Positions 30,134 to 42,749 of a stretch of DNA of 64,000 bases are shown piece after piece. The notes under the pieces were generated by a model that saw only the letters and a program-made list of their open reading frames with translations, was not told where the DNA came from and searched no databases. Source of the DNA: Rutidosis leptorrhynchoides (Eukaryota; Streptophyta; Magnoliopsida; Asterales; Asteraceae); NCBI RefSeq assembly GCF_046630445.1, contig NC_092337.1, positions 363,326,001 through 363,390,000 on the forward strand, read 5' to 3'. Position 1 is the first letter of the stretch. Each line of letters opens with the position of its first letter. A program made the translations under genes and the position numbers.

Positions 30134-31725
30134 TATAAGAGGTTTTAAATATATACCCTTCTTAACATTTGAAATCACATATATATACCCACTTAAATGA
30201 ATTAATATCATATATATGTCCATTACTAACCTTTAAAATAACAATTTTACCTACCTAAAAATATAATATCATAAATGTTCATTTTAAACAAATAAATTCA
30301 TCATTTATACCCATTCATTCATTAAATCATTAAAAACCCATTTATGTTAGACACTTAAATAAAGGAAATGTTTGATTGCCTCTCCATGTAACGAACCTGT
30401 TACCTAGTGTTATTTTAGATTTTGAATGTTTCATGAAATTTGACATTTCCATAAAGTAACTGGTAATTCACTAATACTCATTCAAGTAATGATCAGTATA
30501 CATAAAGCTTAAAAAAGAAAAAATTACCTCGATAGTACCTGTGGTTTGCTAAGTTTTTCACCACAGCACCTAAACTTTATTTTTGACGTCGTTAGTACCT
30601 GAGTTTTGTGTATGTTTCGTGGATAGTACATACACATAACATCCGTCAAAAATTAACAGTTTCCACCTCACATGTGCCACGCATGTGAGGGTAGATTTGA
30701 CTGGAGTTGTTAAATGAGTCAAATGGTCTTAATTTGAATGGAGTTGACTTGGTGAGTCTTGGTCTTAAAACAGTTACACTTTAGATGAGTTTTGATATTG
30801 GTATTTTGGCTAAAACAGTTCACTTTAGATGAGTTGCAGATTGATATGTTGGTAACTTGAATACAATAACTCTTTTGGTATTTTAAATATTGTGTCAATA
30901 ACTTGCATACACAAGTGAAGAAGCTTAACAAGTAGGAGACTGCATACAAATAGCTATAAGTATCATATATGTCTTACACAAATAAAGAAATTAAAACATC
31001 CTAAAACTAAATGCTATTAGTCTGGGCAAATTACATATGTTCAGTTTTGGTCAACCAAATGGCAATCACAGTTTCAATTGATTCGAAATGCATACACTTC
31101 AGTTGTCAATCACAGTTCGTTTGACAAACACATTCTACTATATATGCAATTTGAACAATAAACAAAGAAGAAACATCATAAATCTTTAAGTGAAAGTCAA
31201 TTCATTAGAACCATTGAATCTTATATTACATACGAAGTACATGATCAAAATGTTGGAAAGTAAGAACAATTAGAATAAGAAACTTAATTTAAAAAGTCAT
31301 GAAGGAATGTTTGTTTTTAACTTATTAAAAAGAAACGTCCTAATAAAAAAACTAAATTAAGTGGGAATTTCCATTTAAGTTCTTACTTTTAATAACTGCT
31401 CTTGTAACTGCTCACATATAGGGTTAATTTAGTAATTTTGATTATTCAGACAAATTTTCAGCACATAAAACAAACACTAATTATGTATTCGTCACTTATT
31501 CCTCACAGAAATCATATATTCGTTCAGATTCGGGACTTAATAAGAAAAAAATTAAACGGGCCAAAAGTGTTTAAAATGAGTATTTATGATATTATTCTTT
31601 TAGGTGAATTAATATGTTATTCTAAGTGTTAGTAATGGGCATATATGATATTAAAGTTTTAAGTGAGTATATATGTGATTTTAAATATTATCAGGGATAT
31701 ATATGTTACAAACTCTTTTTATAAT
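30134..31725. mobile_element. Non-autonomous DNA transposon with long terminal inverted repeats
   Basis: The region 30134-30290 pairs with the reverse complement of about 31550-31725. Shared blocks include GAAATCACATATATATACCCAC (left; AAAATCACATATATACTCAC right) and AATATCATATATATGTCCATTACTAAC (left; a close match right). The arms are about 150 bp and roughly 80 percent similar by eye. The interior has no coding capacity. Arm length suggests a Mutator-like element, but I could not fix an exact TSD. A separate repeat-like block with GTACCTGTGGTTTGC and CACATGTGCCACGCATGTG lies at 30525-30690. Confidence 0.65.
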
Positions 31726-31778
31726 AAAAAGAGCTGTATTATTTTAGTTGGGTATTCAGCAATCACCAAAATAAATAA

Positions 31779-31994
31779 GGAAAATGCTAAGGGTTACGTT
31801 TAAGCTTACCAAATTTGATTTTATTTCATTTATATAACAAAATTCTGCCATGAATAACATTATTCCTCAAATTATATAAGGAAAGTCGATATTAAAAAAT
31901 GAATATTTATACTTTGTAATTTATTAACTAGAGTTTTTAAACCTAGATTTGGTAAGCTTAAACGTAGCCCTAAGGGCTACGTTTAGCATTGTCC
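31779..31994. mobile_element. MITE with 9-bp TSD (Mutator-like)
   Basis: The 216-bp element has terminal inverted repeats. The left end reads GGAAAATGCTAA then GGGTTACGTTTAAGCTTACC; the right end is the matching reverse complement with a 13-base extra segment. It is flanked by AATAAATAA at 31770-31778 and 31995-32003. The TSD is low-complexity, so the match is supportive rather than decisive. Confidence 0.7.
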
Positions 31995-32003
31995 AATAAA
32001 TAA

Positions 32004-32925
32004 TTGTTGAGTAGCTATTTGAACAAGAGGATTCACGTCCAATATTTGTTCTATACAAATATTTGATGAACTATTATAGTTGATATATTAATTTTAATGT
32101 TGAATATATCATTTCTTTCTTTATAATATTATAACTAGATGAATGAGGTGATTTTACGGGTTAGTTGAAGAAGAACAATCTAAACTTATCAACATCACTA
32201 CAATAGGTACATATCCATTATGGATGTTGTATTGTTGTAACCTACATTATAAGAAAAGATGTCACCACAATAATAAGATATATACTACAAATTCAGAGTT
32301 GAATATTATCATAAAAATTGTATCTATTTATTGCAAATGGATATTCCCTTAACTGGTTGAATCTAATAATCGTAATTGCGTTGAGTGTAGTAAGAATATT
32401 CAACTTGAAGATTTTTTCCTATATGTATTAGAGTTAGGAGCTGACGGCTGCTGGCTGTTCATCCATCTTCATTCCAAAGGCGAGCATATTCATTGAGTGA
32501 CTTCCCACATGATAACACAACTAAGAGAAACATCAATAAAACTTTGAGTGTATTAATTGTGGTTCCATCAATCAAACAATACCGTGGTTCCATCAGATAA
32601 AAACTGATAACATATAATCAAACAAAATTGAATGTAAATGTTAACAAAAAACCGAGTTGAATCGAGTAATCGTATTTTCAAGGCTAGAATGTAGAATTAA
32701 ATTGATTGTAAAGAAGAAAAGCATGGTTGTTGAATAATAAAATTGGCAGAAGAATAATTTATAACGGATGAGAGTTTGTTAATTTTTATTTAGGAGAGAT
32801 TAGTATTTCCTTTTATAAAACATGTTGTATTATTTTTTTTTAGTTAAATTAGTATAAAATAATGACATTATTATCATCAAAATTTAAGAGTAATTAGTGA
32901 AATAATTATAACATCATTTTAAAGC

Positions 32926-32928
<3 letters not shown>
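32004..32928. other. Intergenic AT-rich, nothing recognised
   Basis: No gene or clear repeat. The start, near 32010-32050, resembles 62825-62860 beyond the Tat element. Confidence 0.4.

Positions 32929-32997
<69 letters not shown>
32929..32997. repeat. (AT)n microsatellite
   Basis: About 34 uninterrupted AT units. Confidence 0.98.
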
Positions 32998-33002
<5 letters not shown>

Positions 33003-33164
33003 GATTGAAACACCCATAAAAGTAGGACAAAAGATAAAAACGTTTATATGTGGTGTGTCACACATCATGTAAGTTTTTAACAAATTTTGTCTTTAGTGAT
33101 TGTGAGTGGCGTAGCTAGTAAGAGGCTAGGGGTGTCCAGCCACCCTAACTATGATAACAACAGG

Positions 33165-33457
33165 AACTTTGTATTGTAGCTCAAGTGATAGTTGTCTGAC
33201 ACTCTTTTTTAGAGGTTAAGAGTTTGACTCCCGTGATTTACAACATTGCACACAAGGTTATCCTTTGACGTTGAAATCCAGCCAAAGTCGCCTTTCGCAT
33301 ATTGCGTTGCGGGTGCAGTAGGGAGGGGGTTGTACCGGCCATGCCTTCGGATTGGTCCGGGTTTCCTCATGGGTAACAGTTGGGGGTGGATTATGCAACT
33401 GCAAGAGATAATTGCGTTTGTGGTTTAAACCCCCTGGGTGATCCCAAACTGCAATTC

Positions 33458-33488
<31 letters not shown>
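33165..33488 (+). mobile_element. SINE with poly(A) tail and TSD
   Basis: The element begins near a tRNA-like A-box region (TAGCTCAAGTG) with a degenerate B-box (AGTTTGACTCC at about 33222). It has a conserved SINE body (GGTCCGGGTTTCCTC, TTGGGGGTGGATTATGC) and ends with about 28 A residues. The flanks TGATAACAACAGG (33152-33164) and TGATAACAAGAGG (33489-33501) form a 13-bp TSD with one mismatch. These are the marks of LINE-driven retrotransposition. Confidence 0.8.
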
Positions 33489-33501
33489 TGATAACAAGAG
33501 G

Positions 33502-33742
33502 GAGGTCGATTGGCGCAGTTGTGGCTAGTGTTTTTATGTTTTACGATGAGAAACAATCCGACCTGAAGGTTTGGGTAGGCTCTGCAGGATCAACAACAAT
33601 AATTGCGCAAAGTACAGTAGAATTCCTCGGTACAGTACTCCTTCGTGATTAATATGATATCGATACTGGTAATACAATTTTTGATGGTGATGTTAACAAT
33701 CAAATTGCAGTTAAAGTGGTAGTTGGAGACCTGCAACAATAA
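33502..33742 (+). pseudogene. Unrecognised protein-coding remnant
   Basis: The frame encodes a beta-rich segment with SIGAVVASVFMFYDEKQ, LKVWVGSAGSTTIIAQS and TVEFLGTVLLRD blocks. It meets an in-frame TAA at 33650-33652 and then continues with DIDTGNTIFDGDVNNQIAVK and a final VVVGD block before a second stop at 33740. The composition looks like a real protein and not like a retroelement. The alternating hydrophobic pattern would suit a LEA-type or other beta-sandwich protein, but I cannot assign it. Its 5' side was displaced by the SINE, and the Tat element inserted 46 bases downstream. Confidence 0.35.
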
Positions 33743-33788
33743 CAAACATACTATACTAATACTAATAAACATAAAATTGAAATGTAAT

Positions 33789-34005
33789 TGATCATGCATA
33801 TTTTAACCGAGGGGTTTAATATGCCTGCTCAATACGTAAAGAGGGGGTTTAAGGATCTTAGAACGTGGCTTTCCGGTCCGGCTACCGTGAATAACCCTGG
33901 CCGACATGATGATGTCGGCGGGGTGGCCAAGTGATTAAGTCCACCTTCGATAGCGGTCGCTGATCGGAAGGCCCCAAATAAGGTCGTAGGTACTAGCTTA
34001 CAAAA
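33789..34005 (-). repeat. Tat 3' LTR, distal part
   Basis: Matches 62118-62333 with a few substitutions and small indels. It includes a 7-bp-stem hairpin at 33901-33918 (CCGACAT/ATGTCGG). It ends at the CAAAA target of the middle element. Confidence 0.92.
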
Positions 34006-34979
34006 TGTAGCGACCCGACCAAAATCGTCATTGACGGCGTCGCTAACTGAGGTCCCGTTACGTGGTCATAGTCCCTATATGAGACTCGTTTGACCGAAAT
34101 TATGTCGCATCCATTTGAAAGGTACAAGACTTACAAAGTTTAGTTTACTAAACGGTTTGACAACAATTAAGTTTACAAAAGTTATAAAGTATAATGAAAT
34201 AACTTGCGACATAATAAGTTGAAAATCACGGTTGTTATAAATAGCGTAAGTATGTAAACAAATGTTTGAATCCAAAGGTGCTATCACTAGCGTATGTATG
34301 TATGTATGCTTGACTCCAAGCAAGTAATCAGAGTGTATGCATGTATGCTTGACCCCAAGCAAAATGTATGTACGCGGAAGCATGTATCAAAATAGCCATG
34401 TAGGAACCTGAGAAAAACATATAGAAAACTATCAACGAAAAACGTTGGTGAAATCATAGGTGTATTAGTAAATGTTATATTTTGAACCACAAGATTTAGT
34501 ATTTCCAATATGTTGATTATCCAAATCGTTTGCATTCCAAAAGTTTGTTCGCGAGCACCCAATTATCAAGACTTAACGTTTCCTTCCATAGAACCCCATC
34601 ACAATAGTGTTAGAACATACACTGTTTCTCGAAAATATATTTCATCCGTAGACGGTAGCGAACCGTCCGAAATGAGGGTTTGTCAAACCCGTATGGCTAC
34701 ACAATATAAGTTCTCGCTTACACCCTGCAAGTGTAACTAATGATAATCGAATTGAGGATTTTTTGTTCTAACTCGCTGTGGAATGTTTGTTTCATCGTAC
34801 TTGTGTTCAAAGTATAAAAGTAAGTAGTACAAAATGTAACAAAGTATATGTTCCTCAGCCCACAATTTAAAAGTATAAAAAGTTGTTGAAAAGGTGGGAC
34901 TATGATCTCACCTCGAGTGCACGAGTATAAATGTACTTCACAAAGTAAACGTGTGCATGAAAGTTGCTTAGCCTTGACC
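34006..34979 (-). repeat. Middle element left (3') LTR, first part
   Basis: Matches 49983-50956 almost base for base; broken at 34979 by the inner element, with TSD TGACC at 34975-34979. Confidence 0.95.
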
Positions 34980-37912
34980 TGTCATAACCCGTCCTTAACC
35001 ATAAGAACGTGTTAGATAACGTATGATTTCATTGCGAGGTATTGACCTCTATATGCGACATTTTTAAAAGAACAACTGCATATATTTTACATTACAAACC
35101 ATAATTCTTATTTTGATACAAGCTTTAGACAAAATATAGATGATTATCGTTTAGCGATAATCTTAGACTTACAAACTTTACAAATGATTATAACAACACG
35201 ATTTCTAGCATATTTTACAATACAAATCCTCGGATATGCAGTTTTATTTTTGACACAAATATGAGTACGCAAGTTCCTGCTTAAATTCAACATGTTGCAG
35301 CGGAAGCTTTTAATTATCACCTGAGAATAGACATGCTTAAAACGTCAACATAAAGTTGGTGAGATATAGGTTTAATGCCGGCAGCAATATATATATATAT
35401 AGACCACAAGATTTCAAATATAAACGTTTTAATAAAAATATTCTAAGTGGTTGAGCACTTGGTAACCATACTTAACATTTAATCACGTCGCATATTCCCT
35501 TTATTATGAAATCTTACTACACCGTACCAAGTGTAGTCACAAAACGAAGTACTGTGCAACCGTTGAATACTGGTCGTCCAGTCCGGTTGGGGTTGTCAGG
35601 CCCGATAGATCTATCAACAGGATTCGCGTTTACAATACCGCTGTAAATAACAGTTACCAAGCTACAGGGAAGTATGCCAGTGGTACAACTCAACGTAGAA
35701 TATATTTTTCAGTTACTTGTGTCCATAACGTAAAACATAAAATACATGTATTCTCATCCCGAAATACTTAGAGTTTAAAAGTGGGACTATATACTCACTT
35801 TCGTCTTGAAGATATGTAATTTTGACTTGGTCTCCGATTGATATCACGAACCTATCCATATATAATATATCAATACCTTTTCTTTTTAAACAAACGTAAC
35901 ATATATATACTTATAATACTTTTAATACTTTTAATAATTCCTTAGTCCGTAGTTAGCAGTCCGATGTTAGTAATTCAATTTTAATGGTTCATTTTTAGGT
36001 GTTTAATAAACCCCCAACGAAATAAATAAAAACCCCCATCGTATATGTATTGGTCGAGATTAATCTTGACCCACGGTACCGGTGTTGTCAAATGACGTGT
36101 TGCGTACATAAAGTACCGGTGTTGTCAAATGACGTGTTGCGTACAATCATGGGATCTTATGATTAATCTTCTCGTATTGTTTACGGGTGATCCTGAACCA
36201 TATAAAATTAAATTATGAGTACATATATATAAAATATCATGTTATTTTAAAAAGATGTGATTTATTTAATTTTCTCCAATTATTTTCGTAGCTAAACTAG
36301 TCTTAGATATCCGATCTCGTTTTGGTCATAGTTTCTTCGTTACAACTCCGTTTTCGTTGATTCAACTTGCCACTTCCTTGGATCGAGTCCCTCTTTAAGA
36401 TTATGAACTGTAAATACCTTAGTTTGTATTCGAAATCACAGGTCATAAGTCAAACTTTAGTGAAACTTATGAAGTTAATCATTTTCCATCATGTAAACAA
36501 CCTTAAATGATTATTTTTCTAAAAATACTTATACTTTGAGTTAAATCATGAAATTTTTATGTGTTATCATATTCATAGTAAAAATCATTTTTCCAGAAAA
36601 TAAACCTCCAATTCAAAGTTTAAGATGGTTTTTAATTATCCAACCCAAAACAGCCCCCGGTTGCACTCCGACGTCGTAAATTCAGTTTTTAAGGTGTTCT
36701 TTGAAAAACCAAGTTATACCTTGTTAAATTAGCATATATTTATGATATATTACAGGTCTTGAAGTATTTTAAAAGTTAAGTGAGAAGGATCTATTTAGTT
36801 TGCAAACAAGTTTGAAAACATTCAAACTATGTTCTTGTTGTTAAAATTCTATACCACAAAATAAGATAGTTATATATATATGAATCGAATAAGGTTATGA
36901 ACAAAGTTACTACCTCAAGTTACTTGGAAAAGATTGCTGTAAAAGAGAAGTAAAAATCTAGAACCAAAAGAGTGATGGAGTTGGATGAAAGATTGGAAGT
37001 AAACTTGTGTTCTTGAAAGGATTCTTGAAGTGTTTTTGTAAGGTTTTTCTTATGGTGTTTAAGTGATGTTTTTATGGCTAGATCTTCATGGATACTAGCT
37101 GAATGGTTATGGAGTTTCTTAAGAGTGTGTTTTTGGTTAAAGAAATGAGGTAATAAAATTTGAAAATGGAAGATGTATTTAAGGCCATAAAAACATGATT
37201 AATGGAAAAACATGGACAAAATTTCATGTTGTATTTTTATGTAATTAGTCATACTAAACATCAAAAGTAGTTACCTTATACATAAGGCATGAACAAGAGA
37301 GTTACCTTATACATAAGGCATGAACAAGGGCTGGTTGGTGGTGATTTGATGTGTATATACCAATAGTAAATACGTATAGAAGCTAGGTATGATACGAGTA
37401 CATATACTCTAGATATACGTATAGAAAATCTTGTGAAAAATGGAATGAGAATTCAAATATAGCTATCTTTTGTGAATATACTTATATTGTTTTATGTATT
37501 TAAGTCTTTAAAAGTGATTAAATACATTACATATACGATATATGTATAAACATTATATGTTATAAGTATTTATGTCAAATAACGTTACGTATGGTTATCG
37601 TTTTGAAAACTTAAGTTAGTAGTTTCAAAATATACTTATAACTTATTGTTATTAATACAAAATGAGATATTAAAACATCCTTAGATCATGTTAAATATGT
37701 ATATATACATATATATACACAAACGTATAATTATCATATGTTATATAGTTCGTGATATCATCGGTCAAACTAGACGGTCAAACGTTGTGTAAAACTCATT
37801 TCAAAAACATAAGTCTCAACAATTTGGATTGCTTATCATGTTGGTAAGGTTTAATTTATGTAAATATTAATCTTATAAGTATAGAACGATCGAAAAATTG
37901 CGGGTCATTACA
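34980..37912 (-). repeat. 3' LTR of inner Tekay element
   Basis: 2933 bp, near-identical to 43391-46321. It contains an internal duplication of a 36-bp unit (TACCGGTGTTGTC...GTTGCGTAC, at 36078 and 36114) and a repeat of GAGTTACCTTATACATAAGG type at 37270-37320. Both are also present in the other LTR. Confidence 0.95.
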
Positions 37913-37952
37913 GTACCTACCCGTTAAATAAATTTCGTCCCGAAATTTTAAA
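37913..37952 (-). promoter_or_regulatory. PPT region of inner Tekay element
   Basis: In sense, the ORF end is followed by AAATTTCGGGACGAAATTTA and then ACGGGTAGGTAC immediately before the LTR. The same CGGGACGAAATTT block precedes the LTRs at 2178 and 47846, marking a common lineage. Confidence 0.7.
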
Positions 37953-37959
37953 ATTGTAC

Positions 37960-39750
37960 CTATTTTGCGTCATCGAGAAACAAGTGTGGATACTTTTGTT
38001 TCATCTGATCCTCTCGTTCCCAAGTAAACTCGGGACCCCTTCGAGCATTCCAACGAACCTTAACGATCGGTATGTTGCTCTGCTTGAGCTGTTTAACTTC
38101 ACGGTCCATGATTTCGATTGGTTCTTCGACGAATTGTAGTTTCTCGTCGACATGGATTTCTTCAAGAGGAATGGTGAAATCTTCCTTTGCAAGACACTTC
38201 TTAAGGTTTGAGACGTGAAAGGTATTATGTACTCCGGCGAGTTGTTGCGGTAACTCGAGTCGATAAGCTACCGGTCCAATGCGTTCGATGATCTTGAACG
38301 GGCCTACATATCTTGGGTTCAGTTTACCCCTTTTTCCAAAACGTATTACACCTTTCCATGGTGACACCTTTAACATAACCATGTCACCGATCTGAAACTC
38401 TAATGGTTTCCTTCGGACATCGGCGTAGCTCTTTTGGCGACTACGGGCTGTTTTCAATCTCTCCTTGATTTGTACTATCTTTTCAGTAGTTTCATGTATG
38501 ATCTCGGGACCAGTTAATTGTCGATCTCCTACTTCATTCCAACAGATAGGAGATCTACACTTCCTTCCGTACAATGCTTCAAATGGTGCAGCTTTAATGC
38601 TCGCATGATAACTATTATTATACGAGAATTCTGCTAATGGTAGATACTTATCCCATCCATTTCCAAAATCGATCACACATGCCCTGAGCATGTCTTCAAG
38701 AGTCTGAATTGTTCTTTCACTCTGCCCGTCCGTTTGCGGATGATATGCGGTACTCATATCCAAACGAGTTCCTAGTGCCTCCTGTAGTGATTGCCAGAAC
38801 TTTGAGGTAAATCTACTATCACGATCAGATATAATGGAAATAGGTATTCCATGCCTTGAAACAATTTCCTTTATATACAATCGTAATAGTTTCTCCATCC
38901 TATCCGTTTCCTTTATAGGCAAGAAATGTGCAGACTTGGTGAGACGATCAACAATCACCCAAATGGTGTCGTATCCCCAGGCAGTCTTTGGTAACTTCGT
39001 GATGAAATCCATGGTAATACCATCCCATTTCCATTCTGGGATTTCTGGTTGTTGAAGTAACCCTGACGGCTTCTGGTGTTCTGCTTTGACCTTAGAACAA
39101 GTTAAACACTCCCCAACATATGTTGCAACGTCTGTCTTTAAATTAGGCCACCAATAACGTGTCTTAAGATCTTGGTACATCTTTCCAACTCCAGGATGTA
39201 TCGAGTATCTTGTCTTATGTGCCTCGTTCAATATCAACTTCCTTAATCCACCCAACTTCGGTACCCAAATACGATTTGCAAAATATCGAATTCCATCTTC
39301 CCGTATAACGAGTTGCTTCTCATACTTCTTCATTATTTCATTTCTTATGTTTTCTTTAGTAAGTGCTTCTCGTTGAACTTCTTTGATTTGTGAGTTGAGA
39401 TTCATGCGAATTTTTATGTTCATCGCTCGTACTCGAATTGGTTCTCGTTCCTTTCTGCTTAATGCGTCAGCCACCACATTCGCTTTCCCGGGATGATAAC
39501 GAATTTCACAATCATAGTCATTTATTAACTCGACCCACCTACGTTGCCTCATGTTCAGCTGTTTCTGATCAAAAATATGTTGAAGGCTTTTATGATCAGT
39601 AAACACAGTGCATTTAACCCCATACAAGTAGTGTCTCCACATCTTCAATGCAAACACGACTGCTCCCAATTCTAGATCATGCGTCGTATAATTCCGCTCA
39701 TGAATCTTCAATTGTCGGGATGCGTATGCAATAACTTTCTTCCGTTGCAT
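37960..39750 (-). CDS. pol: Tekay Pol C-terminal part: RNase H, integrase, chromodomain
   Basis: An open frame of 596 codons is in frame with the upstream ORF beyond a TAA at 39811-39813. RNase H is at its start ([24 protein letters not shown]). The integrase zinc finger ([10 protein letters not shown] ... CLTCSKVK) follows. The core has Asp (MDFITKLP), Asp (SDRDSRF) and Glu (DGQSERTIQ), and then a GPF-type C-terminal domain. A chromodomain-like terminus is present ([29 protein letters not shown]). The chromodomain is thought to guide integration toward heterochromatin in chromoviruses. All catalytic residues visible are intact. The internal ATG at 39750 is merely the first after the upstream stop. 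Confidence 0.92.
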   Translation of the reverse strand: MQRKKVIAYASRQLKIHERNYTTHDLELGAVVFALKMWRHYLYGVKCTVFTDHKSLQHIFDQKQLNMRQRRWVELINDYDCEIRYHPGKANVVADALSRKEREPIRVRAMNIKIRMNLNSQIKEVQREALTKENIRNEIMKKYEKQLVIREDGIRYFANRIWVPKLGGLRKLILNEAHKTRYSIHPGVGKMYQDLKTRYWWPNLKTDVATYVGECLTCSKVKAEHQKPSGLLQQPEIPEWKWDGITMDFITKLPKTAWGYDTIWVIVDRLTKSAHFLPIKETDRMEKLLRLYIKEIVSRHGIPISIISDRDSRFTSKFWQSLQEALGTRLDMSTAYHPQTDGQSERTIQTLEDMLRACVIDFGNGWDKYLPLAEFSYNNSYHASIKAAPFEALYGRKCRSPICWNEVGDRQLTGPEIIHETTEKIVQIKERLKTARSRQKSYADVRRKPLEFQIGDMVMLKVSPWKGVIRFGKRGKLNPRYVGPFKIIERIGPVAYRLELPQQLAGVHNTFHVSNLKKCLAKEDFTIPLEEIHVDEKLQFVEEPIEIMDREVKQLKQSNIPIVKVRWNARRGPEFTWEREDQMKQKYPHLFLDDAK

Positions 39751-39810
39751 AAGAACGCAACCAAAACCTTGTCGCGAAGCGTCACAATATATTTCAAAAT
39801 CATCGTTCCC

Positions 39811-42390
39811 TTATGGTAACGATAAAATAGGCGCCGAAGTCAACTTCTTCTTCAGTAATTGAAATGCGTTCTCCTGCTCCGAGGTCCATTCGTATTTCTT
39901 CCCTTTTTGCGTTAATGCTGTCAACGGCTTAGCTATTCGGGAAAAATCTTGAATAAACCTTCTATAATAACCGGCTAAACCCAAAAATTGGCGTATCTGC
40001 ATTGGTGTCTTAGGAGTCTCCCATTTTTCAATGGCTTCAATTTTTGCTGGATCAACCTGAATTCCTTTGCTACTAACAACGTGACCAAGAAATTGCACTT
40101 CTTTCAACCAGAAAGCACACTTAGAAAATTTAGCATATAGCTGTTCTTTTCTCAACAACTCTAATATCAACCTTAAATGCTGCTCATGCTCTTGCTCACT
40201 CTTGGAATAGATAAGAATATCATCAATGAAAATGATAACAAACTTATCTAAATATGGACTACAAACTCGATTCATGAGGTCCATGAATACAGCTGGCGCA
40301 TTTGTCAACCCAAACGGCATGACCAAAAATTCGTAATGACCGTAGCGTGTCCGAAAAGCAGTTTTCGGAATGTCCTCTTCTTTGACACGTAATTGATGAT
40401 AACCCGATCTTAGGTCGATTTTTGAATAAACACATGATCCTTGCAGTTGATCAAATAAGTCATCAATTCTCGGTAGTGGATACCGATTCTTGATAGTTAA
40501 CTTATTTAATTCACGATAATCTATACACATCCTAAAAGATCCATCTTTCTTCTTAACAAACAAAATTGGAGCTCCCCACGGTGAAGTGCTTGGTCGTATG
40601 AATCCACGGTCTAGTAATTCTTTTAACTGACTTTGAAGTTCTTTTAATTTGGATGGTACAAGTCTATATGGAGCACGAGCCACTGGTGCAGCTCCTGGTA
40701 CTAAATCTATTTGAAATTCTACAGATCTAAATGGAGGTAATCCCGGCAACTCTTCCGGAAAAACTTCAGGAAAATCTCTTGCCACAGGCACATCGTTGAT
40801 GCACTTCTCTTTTTCTTTCTTTTCGACTTTATTAACATGTGCTAGAATAGCATAACATCCCTTTTCTAAACACTTCTTGGCTTTCAAACAGCTAATGAGT
40901 TTTAGCTTTGAATTACCCTTCTCTCCATAAATCATCACCGGCATTTTATCCTTACTAGGAATGCGAATTGCCTTCTTGGCACACACAACTTCAGCTCCTA
41001 CTTTGGACATCCAGTCCATGCCAACTATTACATCAAAACTTCCTAATTCTACGGGTATTAAGTCAATTTTAAATGTTACTCCGGCTAAATTTATTTTACA
41101 ATCATGGTAAATTTTATCGGCTTTAATTAGTTTACCATTAGCTAACTCAATCATGTACTTAGCATCTAGAGGTAATGATGAACAATTCAATTTAGCGTAA
41201 AAGCCTCTACTCACGTAACTTCTATCGGCACCAGTATCAAATATAATAGATGCGGATAAGTTATTAATGGTAAACGTACCCGTAACAAGCTCCGGGTCTT
41301 CACATGCCTCTCTAGCATTAATAACAAATGCTCTCCCACGTGCAGGTCCGATATTCTTCTCTGGATTCGGGCACTGGCTCTTATAGTGACCTTGTTTTCC
41401 ACACCCAAAACAAGTAACGGTAGCCAAAGCAGTTCTATTTGCATTGGTGGCAGGAGTCTTGGTACCATTTGTATTTGTAACGAGAGCCCTACAATCTTCA
41501 GCAAGATGACCCTTTTGATTACATTTGTTGCATACCACATTACAGTAGCCAGAATGATGTTTGTGGCATCGGTTACATAAAGGATTTTGTCCTTTGTAAC
41601 CAAAGCTTAAACCACTACCCGCACCTTGCGTGATTTCTTGTTTCTTAAAAGATTGTTGTTGGTTACCTCGATCATAATTTCCATTCCACTTTCTCTTGTT
41701 ACCTGATACCTTCACATCAGTATTGGATACTTTCTTATCCATGATGACCTGATCCATTAGCTCGTTTGCCATGGTTATAGCTTCATGAATTGTCTTAGGT
41801 TTCGATGCTGTAACATTTGCCTTGACCTTTTTGGGCAAACCATCTTTGTACATTTCAATCTTCCGTTCTTCGGTTGGAACCAATTCAGGACATAGCAAAA
41901 CTAATTCCATGAATCGCTGATTGTAGTTGGTGATTTCAGTACCAACAACCTTCAGGCTTCGTAATTCATCTTCCAACTTCCTAACCTCGTTCCTTGGACA
42001 ATACTCATTGATTAACATTATTTTGAATTCTTCCCATGGGGTATCATAAGCTACATCTCCTCCTACAGCCTTCACGTAATTTTTCCACCACGTGAGTGCA
42101 CTATCTTGTAAAGTGCATGATGCATACTTGGTCATGTCCTTTTCAACACAACCACTGATTTTAAACACAGTCTCCATCTTTTCTATCCACCGGGTTAAAC
42201 CGATCGGTCCTTCCGTTCCACTGAATGATGAGGGCTTGCAAGCTTGAAAAGTCTTGTAGGTACATCCTACACGAGGATTTGGGTTAACTGCAGCAGCTCT
42301 TGCAGCTTAAACCCATAACATTCTGTCGTTCACTCGCTGGTTGATGAATTCCTCGACTTCTTGTTCCGTCATTCGATTCAATCGCGCCAT
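39811..42390 (-). CDS. gag-pol: Tekay Gag-protease-reverse transcriptase (two in-frame stops)
   Basis: I take the ATG at 42388-42390 as the start because gag-like sequence ([15 protein letters not shown]) is in frame upstream of the longest open part, which begins at 42177; a TAA at 42307-42309 separates them. In order come the Gag domain ([29 protein letters not shown]), zinc knuckles ([14 protein letters not shown] and [14 protein letters not shown]), an aspartic protease ([11 protein letters not shown]) and RT ([35 protein letters not shown]). The frame ends at TAA 39811-39813 inside the RT/RNase H link, where relatives have an acidic residue. With the downstream ORF it forms one polyprotein of about 1477 codons. 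The element is therefore probably just inactivated, or suppressed at low level. Confidence 0.9.
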
Positions 42391-42749
42391 TTCCTAATGA
42401 AAGAAAATAATTATTCACATGGAATATTATAGATGTAGTGTGTATTTATAGTACATTATAGCTTGTTAACAATATGAACCAGGTATTATTATAAAAGCCT
42501 TTTCTTCTTATTAGCATTTTATAATTATATCTAGGGTAGTACCTACCCGTTAATGTTCATACTTAATAGCTTAGTACAGAACCAATTACTACAATCTAAA
42601 TAATACTTAACCATGGAAAATTATTGCATTTCATACTTCATTATTTTACATATGCTTATCTTACATCGAACATTAAGCAAACCACCCTAATAATATTATA
42701 CAAAACATTATATGATCCCATGGTTTAATACGGCAGCGCATCGTTTGGT

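Noticed and set aside
32459..32533. 24-codon minus-strand ORF with a hydrophobic start (MFLLVVLSCGKS)
   Set aside because: Too short, no support from promoter, paralogue or family; resembles a signal peptide only superficially.
34075..34562. Minus-strand ORFs of 91-102 codons, repeated at 50052-50539
   Set aside because: They lie in both LTRs of the middle element and are repeated only because the LTRs are; low-complexity HTYIHT-type translation, no domain.
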